From Phocoenobacter atlanticus (lineage in GTDB: Bacteria; Pseudomonadota; Gammaproteobacteria; Enterobacterales; Pasteurellaceae), in NCBI RefSeq assembly GCF_030764225.1, contig NZ_JASAXH010000005.1: a stretch of DNA of 64,000 nt. The stretch is one strand, 5' to 3'. The notes under the pieces are model-generated. The model did not search any database. It was given only the letters and a program-made list of their open reading frames with translations, and had not been told where the DNA came from. Below, in pieces: positions 44,518 to 54,309 of this stretch; within the stretch, counting starts at the first letter, position 1, and each line of letters begins with the position of its first letter. Both the position numbers and the translations under genes were made by a program.

Positions 44518-46935
44518 TTATTGATTATTTTCATCTAACTTAGCCATCGTTCCTTGAATAGAGAATTGAATTTCACTTGAAATGAGTCCTTGTAATAAAG
44601 TAATGGTTTCTTCAGCTTTATTAAAATTAGGTTTATTCTCATTATCAAAATAACCTTGTCTTTTTAAACTGGAAATAAAGGTTGAGAATAATGCTTTATC
44701 AAAAAATTCTGGTGCATTAATACCATGTAATACAGATAAACGTTGTGCAATAGAACAACTTTTTGCTTCTAATTCAGAGCGACTAATTTCTGTCTGCTCC
44801 ATTAATACTGTTAAGCTAATATAGTAACGTTGTAATTGTTCTCGAACTCCAGCAGAATAGAGCTGTAATGTTCTAACTTGATGACGGTTAATCATTAACA
44901 TATCACTTTCATTTCTGATTACTCCCTGACGAGTAAATTCACGAATAATAGCTTCAACATAATCATTCAGTGAGATTTCATCAAAACGTAAAAAGAGTTC
45001 CGCTTTTAAGAATGGATAAATACGTTTGATAATTTGAATAACAAGATCTTTAGATACAGCTTCGTGGTGTAATACGATATTAGCCACTAAAGAAGGTAAT
45101 ACAAATAAATGTTGAATATTGTTACGATAGTAGGTCATCAATACGGCTGACTCACGATCGAGACGAAGAATATCTCCAAAACTATCTTTTTCAACTAAAA
45201 TACCTGAACGAGGTAAACTAATTACGTGTTCTAATAACTCAGTCGCAGATTCTAAAGGAATAGTGATATCCGTTGAATAATGAGCATTTTGTAATAATTG
45301 TAAATAACTTTCTATTTGTTCTAGTAATTGCTCTTTGGTTAATGAACGTTGACGAGAGTTAAGTAATGCGGTTCCTACTAAATTTTTTGCATTAACAGCT
45401 GCAGCATTATTAATATGAGTCATTACGAGATCTGCAACATCAGTTACGGCACTATTGAACCACTGTGGACGTTCATTTCCAAACTCTTCTTTCCACTGTG
45501 GATGGTGATCATTGAGATAATGGTTAAGTTGAATAGGTTCACCAAAATTAACAAATCCTTGTCCCAAATTACGTAATTTTTTAATTACTCTAAATACTAA
45601 AGCTACATTTTCTTTTTCTTTTTTTGCACCTCTTAACTCTTTGGCATAAGTATCTACTTCGAGTACGTGTTCATAACCAATGTAAACAGGTACAATTGAG
45701 ATAGGGCGAGTCGCACCTTGAACCGCTCTTAATGTCATTGCCATCATTCCAGTTTTTGGTGAAAGTAAGCGACCAGTACGAGATCGCCCTCCTTCAATAA
45801 AATATTCAACAGAGTAACCTCTATGGAATAATTCAGCTAAATATTCACGGAAAATAGTAGAATACAGTCGATTACCATTAAACGTTCGACGAATAAAGAA
45901 TGCTCCCCAACTACGAAATAGTGGTCCAGCAGGCCAAAAGTTAAGATTAATACCAGAGGCAATATGCGGAGGGACCAAACCTTCGTGGTATAATAAATAA
46001 GAGAGTAGTAAATAGTCCATATGACTACGATGGCAAGGAATATACACAATTTCGTGTCCATCCAAGGCTAATTTACGCACACGATCGGCATTTTGCACAG
46101 TGATACCTTGATAAAGTTTATTCCACAGCCAACTTAAGAACCGATCTGCAGCTCGTAAACTGTTATAGTTTACTTTTGCAGCGATTTCATTCATTATTTT
46201 TTCTGCTTCTTTACGTGCTTTTTCAGGTGAACTTTTTGGTTTCTTTGCTTCTTCTTCAATTGCCGCTAAAATACTTGGCGTTTGCAATAATTTATTAAAC
46301 ATTGCTTGGCGATTTGGCAGTTGAGGTCCTGTTGCAGAGTAACGTTGCTTAGCAAAATGCATTCTAGCTACACGAGAGAGCTTATGGGCAATTTTAGTAT
46401 CAGAACCATGTTCATTAGCCATATAGCGTAGTGAAACTGCTTGTGAAAAACGGATAAAGTTATCACGACCAAACCACAGCATTGCGTTTATACGTTGAAA
46501 GAAACTTAAAAAACGTAAATTTGCAGCATTTTCTTTACCTGGAGATCGTCCCCACAGTACTGAAGTTGGTAAAACTTGTACATCAAGTTCTTTATTATCT
46601 TGATGTAAAGTTAAGTATTGATTAAAAATAACTTGTGTTTTTACATTTTCTTTATTTTTAAAAAATGAACAGCCTTGATCTAAAAAAACAAAACGAGGTA
46701 AAGATAAGCCTTTTAAATTATTATTTTGTAAGGGATCTGGAAGATTTAAACTTAAGCAATGCTTTTGTAAAATTAACAAATCAGTTTGAGAAGAATAGGG
46801 TAAAACATAAATAAATGGTTGTTCTAGGTTTAACCCTAGTTCCTTTATTGGATCTTCTGGAATTGCTCGAGATTTCACTAATAAAGAAAGAGGTAGTTGT
46901 AATACTTTACGATAAAGAGTGAATAATTTAGACAT
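44518..46935 (-). CDS. plsB: Glycerol-3-phosphate 1-O-acyltransferase PlsB
   Basis: Inner-membrane enzyme that starts phospholipid synthesis by acylating the sn-1 position of glycerol 3-phosphate. The 805 residues match E. coli PlsB (807). The acyltransferase blocks are visible: HRSHMDYLLLSY near residue 303 (H-x4-D), the segment GAFFIRRTFNG, FIEGGRSRTGRLLSPKTG, and VPVYIGYEHV. Monocistronic; divergent from lexA. Confidence 0.97.
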   Translation of the reverse strand: MSKLFTLYRKVLQLPLSLLVKSRAIPEDPIKELGLNLEQPFIYVLPYSSQTDLLILQKHCLSLNLPDPLQNNNLKGLSLPRFVFLDQGCSFFKNKENVKTQVIFNQYLTLHQDNKELDVQVLPTSVLWGRSPGKENAANLRFLSFFQRINAMLWFGRDNFIRFSQAVSLRYMANEHGSDTKIAHKLSRVARMHFAKQRYSATGPQLPNRQAMFNKLLQTPSILAAIEEEAKKPKSSPEKARKEAEKIMNEIAAKVNYNSLRAADRFLSWLWNKLYQGITVQNADRVRKLALDGHEIVYIPCHRSHMDYLLLSYLLYHEGLVPPHIASGINLNFWPAGPLFRSWGAFFIRRTFNGNRLYSTIFREYLAELFHRGYSVEYFIEGGRSRTGRLLSPKTGMMAMTLRAVQGATRPISIVPVYIGYEHVLEVDTYAKELRGAKKEKENVALVFRVIKKLRNLGQGFVNFGEPIQLNHYLNDHHPQWKEEFGNERPQWFNSAVTDVADLVMTHINNAAAVNAKNLVGTALLNSRQRSLTKEQLLEQIESYLQLLQNAHYSTDITIPLESATELLEHVISLPRSGILVEKDSFGDILRLDRESAVLMTYYRNNIQHLFVLPSLVANIVLHHEAVSKDLVIQIIKRIYPFLKAELFLRFDEISLNDYVEAIIREFTRQGVIRNESDMLMINRHQVRTLQLYSAGVREQLQRYYISLTVLMEQTEISRSELEAKSCSIAQRLSVLHGINAPEFFDKALFSTFISSLKRQGYFDNENKPNFNKAEETITLLQGLISSEIQFSIQGTMAKLDENNQ

Positions 46936-47011
46936 TCAGTCATCCTTTTTATATAAAAATAAATCCTGTAAATATTAGCATAAAAATTTATTTTGATCTG
47001 TAATTTCTTGG

Positions 47012-47039
47012 TTGCAAATATTATTATACTGTATATAAT
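47012..47039 (+). promoter_or_regulatory. lexA promoter
   Basis: TTGCAA (47012-47017) and TATAAT (47034-47039) spaced by 16 bases, overlapping the first LexA box. Transcription would start near 47046, inside or beside the second box. Confidence 0.65.
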
Positions 47040-47066
47040 GCCAATATTATCTGTATATAAAAACAG
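47029..47066. promoter_or_regulatory. Tandem LexA (SOS) boxes upstream of lexA
   Basis: CTGTATATAAAAACAG (47051-47066) is a perfect CTG-N10-CAG LexA box. A second, weaker one, CTGTATATAATGCCAA (47029-47044), overlaps the -10 element. The arrangement indicates lexA autorepression and SOS induction. Confidence 0.85.
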
Positions 47067-47082
47067 TAGGGAGAAAACTAGT

Positions 47083-47715
47083 ATGCAACGTCAACCCTTA
47101 ACACAACGTCAACAACAAATTTTTGATTTTGTTAAATATCATATTGAAGAAACAGGAATGCCACCAACACGAGTAGAAATTGCTCGTGAGATTGGTTTTA
47201 AATCACCTAATGCTGCAGAGGAGCATTTGAAAGCTTTAGCTCGTAAGGGGTACATTGAGATTTTATCAGGTACTTCAAGAGGTATTCGTTTATTAGTTGA
47301 TGAAAAAGAGCAAGAAAGTGAAGAAATTGGATTACCTTTAATTGGAAAAGTGGCTGCTGGGGAACCTATTTTAGCTATTGAAAATATTGAAAATCATTAT
47401 CCAGTTAATGGAGAAATGTTTTCACCTAGTGCGGATTACTTATTAAAAGTTAATGGTAATTCAATGGAAAATATTGGTATATTAGATGGTGATTTACTGG
47501 CTGTACATAAAACTAATACTGTCCGTAACGGTCAGGTTGTTGTGGCTAGAATTGATGATGAAGTTACCGTGAAACGGTTAGAAAAGAAAGGTAATATACT
47601 TTATTTGCATCCTGAAAATGATGAGCTTGAAACCATCGTTGTCGATCCTTCACAACAATATATTGAAATTGAAGGGCTAGCAGTAGGTATTATTCGTAAT
47701 AATTCTTGGATGTAA
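47083..47715 (+). CDS. lexA: SOS repressor LexA
   Basis: Self-cleaving repressor, 210 residues from ATG 47083, preceded by AGGGAGAA; the longer frame would start upstream of the operators. N-terminal winged HTH (about 1-69) with PPTRVEIAREIGFKSPNAAEEHL; cleavage site A92-G93 in VAAGEP; catalytic S127 in GNSMEN and K164 in VTVKRL. All residues for autoproteolysis are present. Confidence 0.97.
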   Translation: MQRQPLTQRQQQIFDFVKYHIEETGMPPTRVEIAREIGFKSPNAAEEHLKALARKGYIEILSGTSRGIRLLVDEKEQESEEIGLPLIGKVAAGEPILAIENIENHYPVNGEMFSPSADYLLKVNGNSMENIGILDGDLLAVHKTNTVRNGQVVVARIDDEVTVKRLEKKGNILYLHPENDELETIVVDPSQQYIEIEGLAVGIIRNNSWM

Positions 47716-47741
47716 AGTATTTGATCTTTTCTATTTTATTC

Positions 47742-47770
47742 ATCTCTTCTAAATTATTCTTAGAAGAGAT
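47742..47770. terminator. Terminator between lexA and rpe
   Basis: ATCTCTTCTAA (47742-47752) pairs with TTAGAAGAGAT (47760-47770), loop of 7, followed by GATTTTTT on the plus strand. Shared by the converging lexA and rpe genes. Confidence 0.85.
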
Positions 47771-47794
47771 GATTTTTTAAGAAAAATAAATAGA

Positions 47795-48469
47795 TTAAAT
47801 GGTTGTCAGTTGCTGACGCATTTCATCAATAACAGTTTTATAATTAGGTTGGTCAAAAATAGCAGATCCAGCAACAAACATATCTGCTCCTGCTTTTGCT
47901 ATTTCAGCAATATTATTAATTTTAACTCCACCGTCTACTTCTAAACGAATATCAAAGCCGCTTTCATCAATCATTTTACGAGCTTGTTTTAGTTTATCTA
48001 AGGTTGCAGGAATAAACGATTGACCTCCAAATCCTGGATTGACTGACATTAATAAAATAACGTCGACCTTATCCATTACATAATCTAAATAGCTTAGAGG
48101 AGTGGCTGGATTAAATACCAAGCCTGATTTACAGCCATTGTCTCTAATCAGTTGTAAGGTACGATCAATATGAACAGCCGCTTCTGGATGAAAGGTAATA
48201 TAATTTGCTCCTGCCTGTGCAAACTCAGGAATTAAACGATCGACAGGGCTTGCCATTAAATGGACATCAATCGGTGCTGTAATACCATAATCACGTAATG
48301 CTTTACAGATCGGTACACCAAAAGTTAAATTAGGTACAAAGTGATTATCCATTACATCAAAATGGATAACATCCGCCCCTGCATTTAAGACATCTTTTAC
48401 ATCATCACCTAAACGAGCCAGATTAGCTGAAAGAATTGAAGGTGCAATTAAAAAAGGTTTTTGGTTCAT
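47795..48469 (-). CDS. rpe: Ribulose-phosphate 3-epimerase
   Basis: TIM-barrel enzyme of the pentose phosphate pathway interconverting ribulose 5- and xylulose 5-phosphate. 224 residues from ATG 48469, which follows GGAG. Motifs: APSILSANLARLGDDV, VIHFDVMDNHFVPNLTFG with metal-binding H and D near residue 35, VDVHLM, MSVNPGFGGQSF and VDGGV with catalytic aspartate. Confidence 0.97.
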   Translation of the reverse strand: MNQKPFLIAPSILSANLARLGDDVKDVLNAGADVIHFDVMDNHFVPNLTFGVPICKALRDYGITAPIDVHLMASPVDRLIPEFAQAGANYITFHPEAAVHIDRTLQLIRDNGCKSGLVFNPATPLSYLDYVMDKVDVILLMSVNPGFGGQSFIPATLDKLKQARKMIDESGFDIRLEVDGGVKINNIAEIAKAGADMFVAGSAIFDQPNYKTVIDEMRQQLTTI

Positions 48470-48524
48470 TTTTTTCTCCAAAATAATTAAACTGGGATTT
48501 AGGTAAAATAGTATTTATTAATAC

Positions 48525-48998
48525 TTATTTATACCAAATTTTATTTACATAAAGGGTTACTTTTCCTGATGGTGTTTCAACTTGAACCTCATCATCAACC
48601 TGCTTACCAATTAAGGCTCGAGCAACAGGAGAATCTACTGAAATCCAATGTTTTGCAGGATCAAATTCATCACAGCCTACAATACGATATTGATTAATTT
48701 CAGCATCGTCATTTTCAAGTTCAATCCAAGCACCAAAAAAGATTTTTCCTTCTTGAGCAGGAGAGTAATCGACAATTTTTAATGCCTCTAAGCGTTTACT
48801 TAAAAATCTTACTCGGCGATCAATTTCACGTAGGCGACGTTTTCCATAAATATATTCTGCATTCTCACTACGATCTCCCAATGCAGCAGCATCAGATACT
48901 GCTTGAGTAACTTGAGGGCGTTCTACTTTCCATAAGAATTTAAGTTCTTGATCTAAAGTATGCCACCCTTCACGAGTAATATAAGGCGATTTTGCCAT
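48525..48998 (-). CDS. greB: Transcript cleavage factor GreB
   Basis: Rescues backtracked RNA polymerase by stimulating RNA cleavage. N-terminal coiled coil (about 1-75) with the acidic tip DAAALGDRSENAEYIYGKRRL, then the FKBP-like domain ending in VDDEVQVETPSGKVTLYV. The basic patch and 157-residue length favour GreB over GreA. Its ATG shares a base with the stop of the lipoprotein gene. Confidence 0.95.
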   Translation of the reverse strand: MAKSPYITREGWHTLDQELKFLWKVERPQVTQAVSDAAALGDRSENAEYIYGKRRLREIDRRVRFLSKRLEALKIVDYSPAQEGKIFFGAWIELENDDAEINQYRIVGCDEFDPAKHWISVDSPVARALIGKQVDDEVQVETPSGKVTLYVNKIWYK

Positions 48999-49522
48999 TA
49001 TAAATAGCCTTCCTCAATCTTTGTTTTCTTTTTTTGCTCAGGCGCTTTATTCGTGTCTAATTTATCTAAAAATTGATTGAATTTATCCATTTGCTTTTTT
49101 AATGGTTCGGTTACTTTATCGATATCAATTTCATTGATTTTATCAGTCAATTTTTCAGTCGCTTTAGCAACATCAATTTGATTAATTTTATCTGATAATT
49201 GTTTTGTGACTTGCTCCACTTTACTTTCCATCACACCTGCCAATTTATTTGCGGCATCAAGTGTTGCTTTTTTTGCCTCTTCCACTTTTTGGTCATAGCT
49301 CGGTGTTTTATTTTCAGTGGTTAAATCTGCAGGAGTTTGTTGTTTTTCAGTTTTTGCAAATTCTTGTTCAGAAGTGACCGCTTCTATTTTATCTTGTTTC
49401 TGAATTTGTGGTTGGGCTTGCTCAACTTTTGGTTGTTCAGTATTAACTGTACTTTTCTGTTCTTCATTACAAGCTACTAAGCTAAGGCTTAAAAGCAATA
49501 ATATTGCTAAATTATTTTTCAC
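48998..49522 (-). CDS. Putative lipoprotein with internal coiled-coil repeats
   Basis: A 174-residue exported lipoprotein: signal peptide with lipobox LVAC (cysteine 18), a Q/E/K-rich linker, then helical sequence with a repeated motif (QLSDKINQIDVAKATE followed by KLTDKINEIDIDKVTE, near residues 108-140). I do not recognise a family. It is probably cotranscribed with greB, and the repeats could form a trimeric or dimeric coiled coil in the periplasm. Confidence 0.7.
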   Translation of the reverse strand: MKNNLAILLLLSLSLVACNEEQKSTVNTEQPKVEQAQPQIQKQDKIEAVTSEQEFAKTEKQQTPADLTTENKTPSYDQKVEEAKKATLDAANKLAGVMESKVEQVTKQLSDKINQIDVAKATEKLTDKINEIDIDKVTEPLKKQMDKFNQFLDKLDTNKAPEQKKKTKIEEGYL

Positions 49523-49854
49523 TATATATTCCTATTTTGAGGCTATGCTGGAGACGATAAATTATTATTTAATTTTAACACACTCCCATTGTTGTACAAA
49601 ATGTAAAACTTTATTCTATTATGAAAACTTACACAGAATGATAAAGTTATCGATTGTAGATACCTTGATCTAATTAGGGTATGAGTTTATCTTGCTGAGG
49701 TGGTATAGTTTTATATGGCATTAAAAAGAGGGGAAAATGTGATGCTATTCTTTTTATTATAATATTTATATTTGATTAATTTTTATTCAATTATAATTTT
49801 GTTATCGAATTTGTTGAGATAAATTAATTATTTTCCTTGTAATTTTACTCATTT

Positions 49855-49882
49855 TTGATAGATTTAGCAGGTTTTGTATAAC
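49855..49882 (+). promoter_or_regulatory. Candidate promoter of apt
   Basis: TTGATA (49855-49860) and TATAAC (49877-49882) are spaced by 16 bases, ending 18 bases before the apt ATG. The rest of the 378-base gap 49523-49900 is AT-rich; I see no gene or structured RNA in it. Confidence 0.4.
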
Positions 49883-49900
49883 TAAATATTAGGTTGAATT

Positions 49901-50443
49901 ATGAACCAGAAATTAGAACTAATTAAATCATCGATTAAATCTATCCCAAATTACCCAAAGGAAGGGATTGTTTTTCGTGATATCACATCACTTTTAGAAG
50001 TTCCTGCCGCATTTCAAGCCGCAGTGGATATTATGGTTGAGCAATTTAAAGATAAAGGGATTACTAAAGTTGTGGGAACTGAATCTCGTGGTTTTATTTT
50101 TGGGGCACCTGTGGCATTAGCATTGGAATTACCTTTTGTTTTAGTGCGTAAGCCAAATAAATTGCCACGTGAAGTAATTTCTCAATCTTATGAATTGGAA
50201 TATGGTCAAGATACTTTAGAAATTCATACTGATTCGATAAAAGAAAACGATAATGTTTTGGTTATTGATGATTTATTGGCAACGGGAGGAACTGTTGAAG
50301 CAACAGTAAAACTCATTAATCGCTTAGGTGGAAGAGTAGAGTATGCTGCTTTTGTGATTGGTTTACCTGCTTTACAAGGGGCGGAACGTCTTAAAAAAAT
50401 AGGCGTAAAATCAATGACAATCATCGATTTTGACGGACATTAA
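49901..50443 (+). CDS. apt: Adenine phosphoribosyltransferase
   Basis: Purine-salvage enzyme forming AMP from adenine and PRPP. 180 residues with IPNYPKEGIVFRDIT near the start, ESRGFIFGAPVALAL near residue 64, KPNKLP, and the PRPP-binding VLVIDDLLATGGTVEA near residue 122. Followed by dnaX after 44 bases, the same order as in E. coli. Confidence 0.97.
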   Translation: MNQKLELIKSSIKSIPNYPKEGIVFRDITSLLEVPAAFQAAVDIMVEQFKDKGITKVVGTESRGFIFGAPVALALELPFVLVRKPNKLPREVISQSYELEYGQDTLEIHTDSIKENDNVLVIDDLLATGGTVEATVKLINRLGGRVEYAAFVIGLPALQGAERLKKIGVKSMTIIDFDGH

Positions 50444-50487
50444 TTTTTATTTTTTTGTATATTAAAGTCAGTCTTTTAAGGTAAAAA

Positions 50488-52482
50488 ATGTCTTATCAAG
50501 TTTTAGCTCGTAAATGGCGACCACAACGATTTCAAGATGTTGTAGGGCAGAAACACGTTTTAATGGCTCTGGAAAATGGATTGCGAGAAGAGAGATTACA
50601 TCACGCTTATCTTTTTTCTGGCACTCGTGGTGTGGGTAAAACTTCTATTGCACGTTTGTTAGCGAAAGGCTTAAATTGTGAGAAAGGCATTAGTGCGACA
50701 CCTTGTAGTGAATGTGAAAATTGCAAAGCCATTGAAGAGGGGCGTTTTATTGATTTAATTGAGATTGATGCAGCCTCTCGTACTAAAGTGGAAGATACTA
50801 GGGAAGTATTGGATAATGTCCAATATAAGCCAACGGTGGGACGTTTTAAGGTCTATTTAATTGATGAAGTGCATATGCTTTCTCGTCATAGTTTTAATGC
50901 TTTACTTAAAACCTTAGAGGAGCCACCTGAGTATGTAAAATTTTTATTGGCTACAACAGATCCTCAAAAATTACCGATTACTATTCTTTCTCGCTGTATG
51001 CAATTTCATTTGCGTGCTTTAGATCAACATCAGATTAGTGATCATCTTGCTTTTATTCTTAATCAAGAAAATATTCCTTTTGAAGAATTAGCATTAGAGA
51101 AATTAGCTAAATCAGCACAGGGGAGTATCCGCGATGCCTTGAGTTTAACAGATCAAGCCATTGCGGTAAGCAATGCCAATATTACTCTTCCTATTGTGCA
51201 ACAAATGTTAGGGCTATTAGATGATAACCAGCCATTAGAATTAGTACAAGCTCTCGCACTTGCGGATGGTGAAAAATTAATGGCAGTCATTGATGATGTG
51301 GCACATAGAGGAGTGGATTGGCAATCGCTATTAAGTGCTGTTGCAGAAACTCTCCATCAAATTGCAATCTTACAATTACTACCTAATACCGCTATGGAAG
51401 AAACGCCTTTGCATTTTTTAGCGAAACGACTTTCTCCTGAAGATATACAATTTTTCTATCAATTAATGCTAATGGGAAAAAAAGATCTTCCTTTTGCCAG
51501 TGAACCGAGAGAAGGCGTTGAAATGACGATGTTGCGGGCTTTAGCATTTCACCCAAAACGTATAGAAAATGAAGTTATTTCAGTTGCAACTATTCAGCAA
51601 AATAATCAATCTCAGATAGCCGTCGTAGAAAACGTATCAAAACAAGCGGTTACATCTTCACAACAATTTGCAAATTCTGATCAACAAGTTACCGCTATGG
51701 TAGAGCTTGTTGATGAGAAAAAGATAGAAAAAAACTCTTTATCACCTGCGTTAGCTGCATTACAAGCACGTGAACAACTTAAAAATCGTAAAGCAAAATT
51801 AAACGAAACAGAAAAAAAAAAGGTTGAAGTAAAGCCTGCTATTACAGAAAAGAAAAAAACACAAAGCGCATCAGATTTACAACAACGTTTAGCCAGTTTA
51901 ACACAAGCCAATTCAACGGCTGAAATTGTAGAAAAACAAGGCGAGAGACAGGAAGATGATGAACATTATCGCTGGCAGTGGCTCGATCCTGAATTAGGTA
52001 ATGAGATTGAAACAGCTAAGCCTTCAGATATTAAACAAGCGATCTTACAACAGCGAACCCCTGAATTAACCGAAAAAATCACGCAACTTTCTTGTGAAAG
52101 AGATCGTTGGTGTCAAATTATTTACAATTCAAGAGTTTCTGGTTTATCGCGTTTAATGGCGTTAAATTGCTATATCGCTGACCAAAAAGAGGATAAACTG
52201 CAATTGGTATTAACTCCTGCAATGGCTCATTTAGATAAACCAGAAATTCATCAAGCATTAATTGAGGCATTGAAAGAACAAGATCTTAGTTATTCATTAA
52301 CCATTGCTGAAACTATTCCTGAAAGTCAGAAACACCAAACAGCCTTAGAAATTAAGCGAGAAATCTTTGAGCAATTAACCAATGAAGCAAAAAGTACATT
52401 AATAAATGATCCTAAACTTAATTTATTAAGCCGTACATTTAATGCAGAAATTGATGAATCGACCATTCGACCAGTGGCTTAA
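50488..52482 (+). CDS. dnaX: DNA polymerase III tau/gamma subunits
   Basis: Clamp-loader ATPase, 664 residues as tau. AAA+ module: Walker A GTRGVGKTS near residue 45, zinc cysteines in NCEK and CSECENC, Walker B VYLIDEVHMLSRHSFNAL. The C-terminal third (about 445-664) is the tau-specific part binding DnaB and the alpha subunit. An A10-G run at 51812-51822 contains the heptamer A-AAA-AAG in the right phase; a -1 shift there reads Gly then TGA, giving a 446-residue gamma. Confidence 0.96.
   Translation: MSYQVLARKWRPQRFQDVVGQKHVLMALENGLREERLHHAYLFSGTRGVGKTSIARLLAKGLNCEKGISATPCSECENCKAIEEGRFIDLIEIDAASRTKVEDTREVLDNVQYKPTVGRFKVYLIDEVHMLSRHSFNALLKTLEEPPEYVKFLLATTDPQKLPITILSRCMQFHLRALDQHQISDHLAFILNQENIPFEELALEKLAKSAQGSIRDALSLTDQAIAVSNANITLPIVQQMLGLLDDNQPLELVQALALADGEKLMAVIDDVAHRGVDWQSLLSAVAETLHQIAILQLLPNTAMEETPLHFLAKRLSPEDIQFFYQLMLMGKKDLPFASEPREGVEMTMLRALAFHPKRIENEVISVATIQQNNQSQIAVVENVSKQAVTSSQQFANSDQQVTAMVELVDEKKIEKNSLSPALAALQAREQLKNRKAKLNETEKKKVEVKPAITEKKKTQSASDLQQRLASLTQANSTAEIVEKQGERQEDDEHYRWQWLDPELGNEIETAKPSDIKQAILQQRTPELTEKITQLSCERDRWCQIIYNSRVSGLSRLMALNCYIADQKEDKLQLVLTPAMAHLDKPEIHQALIEALKEQDLSYSLTIAETIPESQKHQTALEIKREIFEQLTNEAKSTLINDPKLNLLSRTFNAEIDESTIRPVA
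51812..51827 (+). promoter_or_regulatory. Programmed -1 frameshift / slippage site in dnaX
   Basis: Ten A residues followed by G (51812-51822). In the tau frame the codons are AAA AAA AAG GTT. Slipping back one base at A-AAA-AAG re-reads G as part of GGT, and the next triplet, 51825-51827, is TGA. The position (codon 445) matches the gamma/tau boundary in E. coli. The long homopolymer also allows transcriptional slippage. Confidence 0.75.
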
Positions 52483-52523
52483 TGCTCACTGGTTTCCCAT
52501 TTACTTATTACTGAAAAGAAAAA

Positions 52524-53423
52524 ATGTACGCATTAGAAATTAAACAACTTGTTAAACAATATGCCTCAGGTGTAAAAGCGGTTCAGGGTATTGATTTAAC
52601 TGTAGAACAGGGAGATTTTTATGCTTTGTTAGGACATAACGGAGCAGGGAAATCAACGACTATTGGAATTATCAGCTCATTGGTTAATAAAACCAGTGGG
52701 ACTGTGAAAGTATTTGGCTATGATTTAGATACTCAAAAACAGAAATTAAAACAACAAATTGGATTAGTGCCACAAGAGTTTAATTTTAATACTTTTGAAA
52801 AAGTAGAAGATATTTTAGTTAATCAAGCAGGGTTTTATGGTGTACCACGTAAAGAAGCAATAAAACGAGCAGAGTACTGGTTAAAAAAATTAGAACTATG
52901 GGAGAAACGTCACACGCTTTCTTATGCCCTTTCTGGCGGAATGAAACGCCGAATAATGATCGCACGTGCCTTAATGCACAATCCTAGATTACTTATTTTA
53001 GACGAGCCCACAGCAGGGGTAGATATTGAATTACGTCGTTCACTGTGGGAGTTTTTAAAAGAACTTAATCAACAAGGCACCACTATTATTTTAACTACTC
53101 ACTATTTTGAAGAAGCAGAAAGTTTATGTCGTAATATTGGTATTATGCAAAATGGTGAAATTGTAGAAAATACCTCAATGAAAGCACTATTAACTAAATT
53201 AAAAAGTGAACTATTTTTACTTGATTTGAATAAAAAATGCTCCCTTGAACTACCAAATTATCCTTTTCAATGGGTAGATGACAATACTATTGAAGTAGAA
53301 GTAACGAGAACACAGGGTTTAAATCAATTATTTCAACAGCTTAATGAACAAAATGTAGAAGTTGTGAGTATGCGAAATAAAGCAAACCGTCTTGAAACAT
53401 TATTTATTGATATGGCAGAATAA
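52524..53423 (+). CDS. yadG: ABC transporter ATP-binding protein (YadG-like)
   Basis: Cytosolic ATPase of an ABC-2 exporter. Walker A GHNGAGKST near residue 38, signature YALSGGMKRRIMIARAL, Walker B LLILDEPTAGVDIELR and the switch histidine in LTTHYFEEAE. 299 residues. The permease gene begins one base after the stop. Substrate unknown. Confidence 0.92.
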   Translation: MYALEIKQLVKQYASGVKAVQGIDLTVEQGDFYALLGHNGAGKSTTIGIISSLVNKTSGTVKVFGYDLDTQKQKLKQQIGLVPQEFNFNTFEKVEDILVNQAGFYGVPRKEAIKRAEYWLKKLELWEKRHTLSYALSGGMKRRIMIARALMHNPRLLILDEPTAGVDIELRRSLWEFLKELNQQGTTIILTTHYFEEAESLCRNIGIMQNGEIVENTSMKALLTKLKSELFLLDLNKKCSLELPNYPFQWVDDNTIEVEVTRTQGLNQLFQQLNEQNVEVVSMRNKANRLETLFIDMAE

Positions 53424-53424
53424 A

Positions 53425-54189
53425 ATGCAAAATTTAACAGGTTTTTATACATTAGTCCGCAAAGAAACAAAACGAATATTTCGAATTTGGCGACAAACAC
53501 TAATTCCACCAATGATTACTACCACACTTTATTTCTTTATTTTTGGTAAATTAATCGGTACGCGTATTGGTGATATGGATGGCGTGAATTATGTTCAATT
53601 TATTGCACCGGGTTTAATAATGATGTCTGCCATTACCTCTGCTTATGGCAATGCAGCCTCGTCATTCTTTTTAAGTAAATATTCCAAACATATTGAAGAA
53701 TTATTGGTTTCTCCTCTTTCCACTCATACTATTATTGGTGGTTATGTGGCAGGAAGTATTGTGAGAGCAGGGATTGTTGGTATTCTTGTCACTACTGTTG
53801 CATTGTGTTTTGTTTCTTATGATATTTACTCGTGGTTAGTGATTATTGCGATTATGCTAATGACCATCATAATGTTTGCTTTAGCAGGATTAATTAATGC
53901 GATTTATGCCAAAAGTTTTGATGAAATCAACCTTATCCCTACCTTTATTTTAACGCCTCTAATTTATTTAGGCGGCGTATTTTATTCTATTTCATTACTC
54001 TCTGATTTCTGGCAAGGTGTATCAAAATTCAACCCAATTATGTATATGGTTAATGGTTTTCGTTATGGTTTTTTAGGAATTAGTGATGTTTCGATTTACT
54101 ATACTTTTTCAATTTTAGCGATTTTTATAGCAGTGTTATATAGCATTGTTTATCGTTTACTGGAAAAGGGAGTAGGGTTAAGAACCTAA
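53425..54189 (+). CDS. yadH: ABC-2 transporter permease (YadH-like)
   Basis: Six-helix ABC-2 permease, 254 residues from ATG 53425; a longer frame overlapping yadG is unlikely. Family segments: LVRKETKRIFRIWRQTLIPP, YVQFIAPGLIMMSAITSAY, the EELLVSPLS coupling-helix motif and LGGVFYSISLLSDFWQ. Partner of YadG. Confidence 0.92.
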   Translation: MQNLTGFYTLVRKETKRIFRIWRQTLIPPMITTTLYFFIFGKLIGTRIGDMDGVNYVQFIAPGLIMMSAITSAYGNAASSFFLSKYSKHIEELLVSPLSTHTIIGGYVAGSIVRAGIVGILVTTVALCFVSYDIYSWLVIIAIMLMTIIMFALAGLINAIYAKSFDEINLIPTFILTPLIYLGGVFYSISLLSDFWQGVSKFNPIMYMVNGFRYGFLGISDVSIYYTFSILAIFIAVLYSIVYRLLEKGVGLRT

Positions 54190-54309
54190 GGTTATTTAGT
54201 AAGTTTGTATTCTGAGTGGCAGGGCAAAATTGTATTTGAAATTCGTTATCTCTTTCTTCCTTACCTCGCCCTGCAAGTACAAAGAGGAATAACAATACAA
54301 TCCAAAAAC

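Noticed and set aside
49523..49900. Possible small RNA or riboswitch in the long gap before apt
   Set aside because: No stable GC-containing stem or recognisable motif; only AT-rich promoter-like sequence.
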